Shown here piece by piece: positions 31,909 through 39,228 of a DNA stretch of 64,000 nt. Numbering within the stretch: position 1 is the first letter of the stretch; each line of letters opens with the position of its first letter. Source of the stretch: JAEUJM01 sp044221555 (GTDB lineage Bacteria; Actinomycetota; Acidimicrobiia; Acidimicrobiales; DATDAH01); contig JBGAOY010000003.1 in NCBI GenBank assembly GCA_044221555.1, positions 343,626 through 407,625 of the forward strand, written 5' to 3'. The notes beneath the pieces were generated by a model that was not told the origin of the DNA, ran no database searches, and saw only the letters and a program-made list of their open reading frames with translations. Position numbers and translations under genes: made by a program.

Positions 31909-32997
31909 TCAGTCCACTCGTTCAATGGCCTTTTGGATGAGACTGTCACCCTGCACTGGGGCATCGTCGCTCCAAGCCACCGTGATCAGCACTTGACCCC
32001 GACGGAGATACGTCCACTCCATACGCTGTCCTGGGTCTGGCCGACTCAGGCAGTCGTCGAAGCCGGGGCAGGGCACAAGCTCCGATGACTCACGGTCTCC
32101 ACAGCTCAACTCGGTGTACCCCCCGCTCGCCGAAAACGTCAGTGCCTCACCCCTCCAATTGTCCACTAACAGTGAATCCGGGTCGCCCAGGCTCTGAAAC
32201 GACCGATCCGCGTCTTCCTCGTTCTCGTAGATGGTGACCACCGAGTCAACCCGAGGGCCGTCTGCAGGAAGCGACGTATCCCCATATGTACCCCCGGCGG
32301 AGCCGATGACCTTTGGGGCGTTGTCGGCCCAACAGGAATCCAAGCCGCCTGAAGACGCTTCTATATATGCATCTAAGGCCTCTTCACCCTGGAGATCCGG
32401 CGGTCGTTCGTCGTCGCTTGTTACTTCGTCTGTTGTCGCCCGCCACATCTTGAACTCGTGCACATCGAAATCGCCGCTCGCCTCGAGCTGAGAGCGTAAG
32501 GAGTCCTCATCAAGAGAACGTGGCTCTCCCGTCAGTCCTCCAACGTCGGCAGAGGTCAACAGGAGGTCTAGGGGGTCTTGCGCCGATAGACCCGTTCCGA
32601 TGGCTTGTTCCGTATTGGCATCGTCGCGGACTCTCTTGGCATGAAAGAGGAGGATCCCTGTAGCTAGCGCCAGCAACGAGCCCACCACGAGACCGGTCAA
32701 CATCAGCGCGGCCCCACTCCGGTGGCCCTCTCTGACCTGTGGTGGGGAGGGGTACGAACTCGGTGACCGGGTACTGAAGTCTGTTTGTGAGCGCGACTCC
32801 TTCAATGTGACTTCGAAGGAGTGCTCGTCCCGTTCGACTTGACGACCACATCCGGGGCAGAAGTGCGCGTCCAATTTCAGAGAGAGACCACAGGTGGTGC
32901 ACGTCGGTACTGCTCCACGTCTCGATCCGCACCCGCCGCAGAACTTGGCGTCGTCGGCCAGTTCATGACCGCAGCCCTCGCAATACGACACGTTCAC
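31909..32997 (-). CDS. Double zinc-ribbon membrane protein of unknown function
   Basis: The first 55 residues carry two C4 zinc ribbons: CEGCG with FCGGCG, then CTTCG with FCPGCG. A polar linker of about 40 residues, one transmembrane helix (ALMLTGLVVGSLLALATGIL) and an extracytoplasmic domain of about 230 residues follow. The last contains four Cys and a conserved-looking region from LLLTSADVGGLTGEP to VLITVAWSDD. The order zinc ribbon, helix, outer domain is common in actinobacterial lipoprotein-like sensors, but no function is known. GGGGAG precedes two GTG codons (32997 and 32991), either of which may be used. Base composition is less GC-rich than in most neighbours, which could indicate transfer. 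Confidence 0.7.
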   Translation of the reverse strand: MNVSYCEGCGHELADDAKFCGGCGSRRGAVPTCTTCGLSLKLDAHFCPGCGRQVERDEHSFEVTLKESRSQTDFSTRSPSSYPSPPQVREGHRSGAALMLTGLVVGSLLALATGILLFHAKRVRDDANTEQAIGTGLSAQDPLDLLLTSADVGGLTGEPRSLDEDSLRSQLEASGDFDVHEFKMWRATTDEVTSDDERPPDLQGEEALDAYIEASSGGLDSCWADNAPKVIGSAGGTYGDTSLPADGPRVDSVVTIYENEEDADRSFQSLGDPDSLLVDNWRGEALTFSASGGYTELSCGDRESSELVPCPGFDDCLSRPDPGQRMEWTYLRRGQVLITVAWSDDAPVQGDSLIQKAIERVD

Positions 32998-33385
32998 GAC
33001 TCCCCTATCTCATCGGCACCCGCGTCGGCGATCCTAGCCCAGAGAGCAGGTCGGTCGGCTGAGGACCATGCTGCAGAGATATGCAGGAGACATTGACGAA
33101 TCAGGCTCTTCAGATCCCGTGCGGGCGCAGGAAACATGGCGGCCGACCAGCCGGTGGCGGCGCTGTGGCGCAGCGGCTTGGAGTACTTGACCGGTCCAGG
33201 ACCGTCAGAGCGACATGGCGCGACCTGGCGGGTGGATGACCGGGAGGCCTGGAGCGCCGCTTACGTCATGGAGCTTCTGGGCGGTGCCCACGGGCCGGGG
33301 CCTCCACTCTTTGCTCGAACTGCCGGCGCCAGCGGGGTGTGTGGTGCCGGCGATTGGGAAGGTGTCGGGAGGTGACGGCACGGTA
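32998..33385. other. Stretch without a recognisable gene
   Basis: This is the divergent region between the zinc-ribbon gene and the large surface protein. No family-like frame is seen. It ends in GGGAGGTGA, the probable ribosome binding site of the downstream gene. Confidence 0.35.
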
Positions 33386-36300
33386 TTGTTTGATGCAGTG
33401 CGTTTTGTCGGTGTGCAACTCGTGGGTTTCACCGTCCTTTCCCTTCTGTCCCTCGGTCCTACGGCAGTTGCGCCGGCGCCGGCCGAGGCCGACGAGGGTG
33501 TCCCATGCGGTCGCCGCCTCGTCGACTCGGAATCGCTTCCCGTCATTGCTGGTGCGTTGTCGCCGGGCGGCGGCACCGCGGTCGTAGCGGTCACGCGGAA
33601 TGCTGCGAGCCCCGGCGCCGTCGACTTTGAGTCGTATGACACCGCCACCGGGGATCACCTCGGCACGATCGGGCTCTCCTCGACAGACCTCCGTGGCCTG
33701 GCCGTCTCGGATGACGGCGAGGTGGCAGTGGCCGACGGGGGACGAGTCCTGGTGTCGGCGGACCCGGTGGCGCCGCTGACCGAGCTGTTGCCCGTGAGCG
33801 GGTCACCTTTCGACGCGGCCCTGGAGTTCGCCGACGACGGTCGCCTCTACTTCACCTACCAGGGTGAGGTCCCTGGGACGCCGGCGAACCCGAACCCGAT
33901 GGTGTACGTGACCGATCCGGGCTCGGGGGTGTTCGACCCCCTCTTCTCCGCTCCTGGCGGCGGTGTGCCGGACGGTGCGGTACGTCTCGGCGACGTCGCA
34001 GCCAGCGGCACTACGGCCGTCGTGCGCTATCGGGCCGCGAACCTGGGTCTCACCACCGCGGTCTACCCGACCAACGAGTCCCCGCTGGCGTTCGTGGACC
34101 TGGCGTCGGGCACGTTGACGCTCGCCTCGCCTCGGCAGACGAGCAACGGCTCGACGCTGGGGGTCTCGAGCTCCACGCTCATCTCGATCACCGGTGACGG
34201 CCAGTCCGTGTATTGGCGCAAGACCGACCCGTCCAATCCCCGCCCGATGCTGCGCTATCGGCGAGGGCAGACCTTCACTGAGACGGTGTACCAGACGCTC
34301 AGTTCGGGCTCGGTCACCGACGACGGGTCGACGATGGCCATCGACCGCAGCGATGTACTGGCGCTCGATGTCGCCTCGGGCACGACCCAGGTGGCCGGCG
34401 AGCTCGTGCCCCGGGACTTGCGGGAGACACGATCGCGCGCCGTCACACGCTCCGACGGTGCAAACCTCGTCCTCACCACCCTGGTCGGCGGCAACGGTGC
34501 GGTGCTCGTCTCCCTCGATCGCGACTCATGCGTCGTGACGCCGCACCCGGAGTCGTTGTGGTACGGCCTCACGGGCGAGTCGCTCGTGCCCGAGGCGCCG
34601 TTCATCGGATCGCCGGCACCGAATCGTCAGGGCTCGACTGTGGCCGGCGATGGGACCTTCCAGGGTCATGTCTTCGTCAATGGCATCACGCCGATCACGG
34701 TCGAGGGTGGCACGCTCTGGTACTTCTCGGCGACCGGCACCCCCGCAAGCGGGTGGGGTGACCTTCGGCGGGGGACGCTTGTGTTGCAGTCCTGTGGGGC
34801 GTGCCCGTCTGGGCATCAATGGAGTGTGACGGCGAGCACCAGGCTGCTCGGCATGGAGGCTACGGGTTGGTCGGTCCCCGTTGGCGGGGAATTGATCGTG
34901 CGCACCACCACACCCATCCCGGGCATTACGTCGAACACCCATGGCGGGTCGCTCGTCCGCTTCGACCTCGCCTCCGGCCGTATCGACCGCTTCCTCACCA
35001 GCGGTCAGCACTGGGGCCTGGGGCTGGCGGCGTCGATGGTCTTCGCGGTGAGCCCCGGGGGGCGCTACGTCGTGACGGGCGCAAGGGCGGGACAATCACG
35101 AGCCCCAGGGAGCACGCTGCAGCCGATCATCTATGACCTTGAGGCGAACAGCGCCACGGGCGTCGAGCAGGTCATCGGCCAGCCCCTGCACGGCCAGGTG
35201 GCGCTGGTGGAGTTCGTCGGCAACGGGAGGGTCTCGTTCTCGATGACCATCCGACAGAGCGGCCCGTCCGGGCTCTTCTGCGACGCCCGGGTGATCGCCA
35301 ACGCCGCGGGCCCCCTGACCCTGCAGGGCCTGACGATCACCGGGGGGTACGCCGAGCGCTTCTGCGACCTCCAGTCCAACTGTCCGTACCGACCGGAGTT
35401 CGGACTGGGTGGGGGGGTGTGGTCCGCGGGCCCCCTGACGGTCGAGGGTGTCGAGGTCGTGGACAACGTGGCCGACAGCGGCGGCGGCGGCTTGGCCTCC
35501 GCGTCGACGGTCGACGTCGCCGACTCGACCGTCGCTCGGAACGAAGCCGGCGAAGGCGGTGGGATCCGTGCCGTCGGCGCGGTCTCGATCGTGCGGACCG
35601 CGGTGAGCGAGAACCGCGCCGACCAGTGGTACGAGTTCTACAGCAACCGGGTGGGAGCCGGGGGCGGCGTCTTCTCCGAGGCGGCGATCACCGTTGACCA
35701 CTCCACCGTGGACGGCAACGGTGCGGGGCTCCGGAGCTGCGACGGCGGGGCGGGCGGTGGCCTGCGGGCACCGACGGTGACCGTGCTCTCGTCCACGTTG
35801 GACGGCAACGTCGCGGGCGGCAGCACGAACAACGGCTGTTGGCCCGAGCCCCCGTCGGGCGCGGGAGGCGCGATCCACGCGACCACCGTCGCGCTCGACG
35901 GTGCGACGATCGTCGGCAACCGGGCCGGCACGGGCTTCTCCCCCGGCCCCGGCTCGGCCATCGTGGCTCGCAACCTCGCCACGACCCGCTCGGTCATCGG
36001 CGGTCCGTCGGGGTCGGCCCTTTGCGACGGGCTCGGCATCGAGTCGACCTCGGGCGGCTTCAACCTCGTCACCGACCACAGCTGCCCCTTCCGGACCGGA
36101 CCCGAGGACCGCTTCGGGGTCGGGGACCTTGCGCTCGGCGACCTCGCGGACAACGGTGGGTCGACCAGGACCCGTCTGCCCGCCGCCGACGGGGCGCTGG
36201 CCATCATCCCCATCGACGCCTGCGGCGCGACCGACGACCAGCGAGGCGCCGCCCGCCCGCAGGGGGCCGCGTGCGAGGCCGGCGCCGTGGAGATCCCCGG

Positions 36301-36889
36301 CGACGTGCCGCCGTCCCCTCGCTACGCATCGAACACCGCGGGCGACGTCCCCGCCTGTGGCGACGCCGCCGTCGACTGGGCCCTCGCCGTGCACGTGCTG
36401 ATCGACCGACGCGACGGTGACTTCGGCTGGGGCCGCACGGTGCCCCGCCGTCAGCTGGTGACGGCGCTCTGGCGCCTCGCCGGGTCACCGGACGGCCATG
36501 CCGAACTGCACTTCACCGACGTCCCCGCCACCGCCGGCTACCGGCCGGCCCTCGAATGGGCCGTCGAGCACTTCGTGATCCGCAACAGCCGGGCCTTCGG
36601 CCCGAACCGGGCGGTCACCCGAGCGGCGCTGGTCAGAGCCCTCCAGCCGACGATCGGAACTGACATCCCGTACTACGTGCCCATCCCGTTCACCGACGTG
36701 CCGGACGACGCCCCGTACGGCCCGGCCCTGCACTGGGTGGCTGCGCACCGCCTCTGGCCCCGTTCGGGCAGCACCTTCGGCCACGCCGAGCCCATCAACC
36801 GTGGCCTGCTGGTGCGCACCCTCTTCCTCGCGGCGTCGACGCCGCTCGCGTGGGCGGGTCGTACGGCGTCACCGACGGTCACCTTCTGA
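33386..36889 (+). CDS. Large secreted protein: propeller-like N-part, beta-helix repeats, choice-of-anchor domain and SLH repeats
   Basis: The frame is open from 33215, but a TTG at 33386 behind GGGAGGTGA gives a clean signal peptide (VGFTVLSLLSLGPTAVAPAP then AEA). Domain order: a WD40/PQQ-like region of about 500 residues; a right-handed parallel beta-helix region (roughly residues 640-890) with repeated Asn/Asp/Gly turns such as GVEVVDNVADSGGGGLASAS and STLDGNVAGGS; a block like the choice-of-anchor-Q domain (LADNGGSTRTRLPAADGAL, DDQRGAARPQGAACEAGAVE); and at the end two to three SLH-like repeats with FTDVP (HFTDVPATAGYRPALEWAVE, PFTDVPDDAPYGPALHWVAA). SLH repeats anchor proteins to secondary wall polymers. 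It is probably a surface adhesin or a polysaccharide-binding or -cleaving protein. Confidence 0.7.
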   Translation: MFDAVRFVGVQLVGFTVLSLLSLGPTAVAPAPAEADEGVPCGRRLVDSESLPVIAGALSPGGGTAVVAVTRNAASPGAVDFESYDTATGDHLGTIGLSSTDLRGLAVSDDGEVAVADGGRVLVSADPVAPLTELLPVSGSPFDAALEFADDGRLYFTYQGEVPGTPANPNPMVYVTDPGSGVFDPLFSAPGGGVPDGAVRLGDVAASGTTAVVRYRAANLGLTTAVYPTNESPLAFVDLASGTLTLASPRQTSNGSTLGVSSSTLISITGDGQSVYWRKTDPSNPRPMLRYRRGQTFTETVYQTLSSGSVTDDGSTMAIDRSDVLALDVASGTTQVAGELVPRDLRETRSRAVTRSDGANLVLTTLVGGNGAVLVSLDRDSCVVTPHPESLWYGLTGESLVPEAPFIGSPAPNRQGSTVAGDGTFQGHVFVNGITPITVEGGTLWYFSATGTPASGWGDLRRGTLVLQSCGACPSGHQWSVTASTRLLGMEATGWSVPVGGELIVRTTTPIPGITSNTHGGSLVRFDLASGRIDRFLTSGQHWGLGLAASMVFAVSPGGRYVVTGARAGQSRAPGSTLQPIIYDLEANSATGVEQVIGQPLHGQVALVEFVGNGRVSFSMTIRQSGPSGLFCDARVIANAAGPLTLQGLTITGGYAERFCDLQSNCPYRPEFGLGGGVWSAGPLTVEGVEVVDNVADSGGGGLASASTVDVADSTVARNEAGEGGGIRAVGAVSIVRTAVSENRADQWYEFYSNRVGAGGGVFSEAAITVDHSTVDGNGAGLRSCDGGAGGGLRAPTVTVLSSTLDGNVAGGSTNNGCWPEPPSGAGGAIHATTVALDGATIVGNRAGTGFSPGPGSAIVARNLATTRSVIGGPSGSALCDGLGIESTSGGFNLVTDHSCPFRTGPEDRFGVGDLALGDLADNGGSTRTRLPAADGALAIIPIDACGATDDQRGAARPQGAACEAGAVEIPGDVPPSPRYASNTAGDVPACGDAAVDWALAVHVLIDRRDGDFGWGRTVPRRQLVTALWRLAGSPDGHAELHFTDVPATAGYRPALEWAVEHFVIRNSRAFGPNRAVTRAALVRALQPTIGTDIPYYVPIPFTDVPDDAPYGPALHWVAAHRLWPRSGSTFGHAEPINRGLLVRTLFLAASTPLAWAGRTASPTVTF

Positions 36890-36892
36890 GCG

Positions 36893-37058
36893 GCCGCCTC
36901 GCCGCGGTCGTCAGCGGGCGCCGTAGAGGGTGGCCGGGGCGCCGCCGAGCGCGCGGAGCCAGCGGGCGTGGGTCCGCGCCGCCGCGCCGAGGGTCTCGTG
37001 CACGTGGTACGGCAGGCGCCCCGGTAGCGGAGGCGAGCGTCATGTCGCGTCGCCCGCG
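36893..37058 (-). pseudogene. Internally deleted second copy of the desaturase gene
   Basis: Positions 36893-36924 equal 27462-27493 over 32 bases, and similarity continues to about 37015 through the last 40 codons of a desaturase, ending in LYGAR and a stop (LHGAR in the intact gene). From 37021 to 37058 the sequence matches the upstream leader of the intact gene (28708-28745) with one mismatch. In the intact copy these two blocks are about 1.1 kb apart. This copy therefore kept its 3' end and its 5' leader and lost nearly all coding sequence between. It begins three bases after the stop of the SLH gene. Confidence 0.7.
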
Positions 37059-37166
37059 CTCGAGGGCGGGAGCCGGTCTCCTCGACCCTCGGGGGATGAT
37101 CCACGATGTGGACCGGCGGCGGAAGCGTGCGGTCGGGTCGGCCACGCGTGGGACCTGGGCGCAGGG

Positions 37167-38861
37167 TCAGCTGCGGGCGAACTCGCGGAGGACGGTGCCC
37201 GGGCGGGCGCCGGTGTTGATGCCGTCCTCGGTGACGACGACTCCGTTGACGAGCGTCGCCGCGTAGCCGCTCGAGCCGACCCGGAAGCGGCCGGCGCCGC
37301 CGGGGAAGTCGTTGGCGTACTCGGGATAGCCGAAGGCCAGGCGCTCGGGGTCGAAGACGTTGACGTCGGCGAAGGCGCCGACCTCGAGGGTGCCCCGGTC
37401 GACGAGGCCGAGCACGGCGGCCGGCTTCGCCGTGAGGCGGTTGACGGCGTCGGGCAGGGCGGCGGCGCCCTGGTCGCGGCTCCAGTAGGCGAGGTAGTGG
37501 GTGGTGGCGTCGGCGTCGCAGATCTGACCGGCGTGGGCGCCGGCGTCACCGAGGCCCGGGATGACGCCGTCGAGCCCGAAGAAGTCGCCCAGGTGCTCGT
37601 GGGCGTTGTTGAAGAACGCCACGCAGAACAGCGCCCGACCGTCGGTCTCCACCAGCTGGTCCAGCACGATCTCGACCGGGTGCACGCCGGCCTGTTCGGC
37701 CAACTCGGCGAGTGTCGGGCCGACGTAGTCGGGACGATCCGTGGTGCCGAGGGGGCGGACGATCTCGGCACCGAAGCTGATCCCGTTGCGCTCACCGTCC
37801 TCGACGAGCGCCCGGCGCGTGGTCGCGTCCCGGATGGCGGCGACCCGCGCCTCGAGGGTCGGGAGGGCCATGAGCGCCTTCCACGCGGGGCCGTACGCCG
37901 GGGTGATCTGGTGGAGGCCGAGCAGGAGGCCGCTCGGCCGGGTCATCCCCAGTGCCGTGATCCGACCGGCGTTGGCTCGCACGTCGCCGAGGAAATCGGC
38001 GTAGCGCTCGAGGATCCGCGGGACGCGGTCGGCGTTGTTCCCGAGGGCGCCGGAGAACAGCACGTCGCCGCCCCGCCCGGCCATCTCGCGGAGCAGGTCG
38101 AACTCTTCGCGGGTCTTGGTCTCGTTCAGCACGGCCTGGAACACCCCGCCGCCGCCTCGGTTCATGGCGGCCGCGACCGTGAACAGCTCCTCGTCCGGCG
38201 CGAACGTGCCGGGCACGCACCGGCCGTCGGGGACCCGGTGGCCGGTCAACCGTGACGTCGAGAAGCCCACCGCGCCGCCGGCGATGGCGTCCTCCACGAT
38301 GGCGCCGATCTGGTCGAGCTCGGCCGGGGTGGGCGCCTCGTCGCCGAGCGCGCGCTCGCCCATGACGTGGTATCGGACCGCGCAGTGGCCGACGAGGCCC
38401 ACGACGTTCAGCGCCGGGGCCATGCGTTGGACCGAGTCCAGGTACTCCGGGTAGGTCGTCCAGTCCCACGGCAGCGACCCGAGGATCGCCTCGTGGGGGA
38501 TGTCCTCGACGCTCTCCATCATCTCGGCGAGGTAACGGCGCTCGTCGGGCGCGGCGGGGGCGAAGGCGACGCCGCAGTTGCCGATGAGCGCCGTCGTCAC
38601 GCCGTGCCACGACGACGACGTCATGCACGGGTCCCAGGAGATCTGGGCGTCGAGGTGGGTGTGGAGGTCGACGAAACCGGGGGTGACGACGAGGCCGGTG
38701 GCGTCGATGGTCGACCGGCCGGTGGCCGCACCCAGGTCGCCGATGGCGCTGATGCGGTCGCCGTCGATGGCCACGTCGGCGCGGACGCCGTCGGCGCCCG
38801 TGCCGTCGAGCACCGTGCCGCCCGTGATGACGACGTCGTGGATGGTGGTGGCGTCAGACAC
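37167..38861 (-). CDS. N-acyl-D-amino-acid deacylase-like amidohydrolase
   Basis: A metal-dependent hydrolase of 564 residues of the D-aminoacylase/imidazolonepropionase type. The N-terminal composite domain has DVVITGGTVLDGTGADG and IDATGLVVTPGFVDLHTHLD, where H-T-H forms the metal site. WHGVTTALIGNCGVAFAP is a family signature, and GLGDAGAHAGQICDADATTH carries the late Asp. The C-terminus rebuilds the small domain (FADVNVFDPE, VVVTEDGINTGARPG). It should cleave an N-acyl amide of a D-amino acid or a related compound in the cytoplasm. The GTG at 38861 has GGGGAGGA in front of it; the frame is open upstream, but that part lacks family similarity. Confidence 0.85.
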   Translation of the reverse strand: MSDATTIHDVVITGGTVLDGTGADGVRADVAIDGDRISAIGDLGAATGRSTIDATGLVVTPGFVDLHTHLDAQISWDPCMTSSSWHGVTTALIGNCGVAFAPAAPDERRYLAEMMESVEDIPHEAILGSLPWDWTTYPEYLDSVQRMAPALNVVGLVGHCAVRYHVMGERALGDEAPTPAELDQIGAIVEDAIAGGAVGFSTSRLTGHRVPDGRCVPGTFAPDEELFTVAAAMNRGGGGVFQAVLNETKTREEFDLLREMAGRGGDVLFSGALGNNADRVPRILERYADFLGDVRANAGRITALGMTRPSGLLLGLHQITPAYGPAWKALMALPTLEARVAAIRDATTRRALVEDGERNGISFGAEIVRPLGTTDRPDYVGPTLAELAEQAGVHPVEIVLDQLVETDGRALFCVAFFNNAHEHLGDFFGLDGVIPGLGDAGAHAGQICDADATTHYLAYWSRDQGAAALPDAVNRLTAKPAAVLGLVDRGTLEVGAFADVNVFDPERLAFGYPEYANDFPGGAGRFRVGSSGYAATLVNGVVVTEDGINTGARPGTVLREFARS

Positions 38862-39228
38862 GAGGTCCTCCCCTGATCGCGGCCGGGCCGGTGCGCGGAC
38901 GCGGGCTCCATCATCGCCCACCGGCGCCTCGAGCGACGCTCCCGACCGTGCTCCGCCGGCGTGTTGCGCGGTGGTAACCGGCGATCCGTACCGTCCGAGG
39001 CGTCGGGATCCGCGCGTCGGCGAGCGCGAAACGCCGGCGTGAGGGAGCGGGGCGACCCCCTCACCCCCGCCCCCTGACCCACCAGCGGCCCCGGCCACCA
39101 TCCACCCTCGGCGCACCAGCCCACGCCCACACCGCGGGTGCGCTGAGCGCCGCCGCCATCGGGCCGATGGGTCACGGTGCGATGACCGGCACAGGTACGC
39201 TCGCCCCTCGAAAGGGGCGCCGCCGGCG
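38862..39228. promoter_or_regulatory. Divergent promoter region between amidohydrolase and AfsR-like regulator
   Basis: A 367-base gap holding the start signals of both genes. It contains a 38-base block at 38961-38998 that recurs at 46433-46470. Nothing else stands out. A regulator of this type next to a divergently transcribed enzyme could control it (inference). Confidence 0.45.
38961..38998. repeat. Intergenic block A, repeated at 46433-46470
   Basis: GTGTTGCGCGG, then a variable centre with GTAAC, then CGTACCGTCCGA. It matches block B at about 32 of 38 positions. A loose promoter can be read in both copies (TTGCGC, 19 bases, TACCGT). The equal length and intergenic position of both suggest a conserved regulatory element or a remnant of duplicated DNA. 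Confidence 0.55.
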
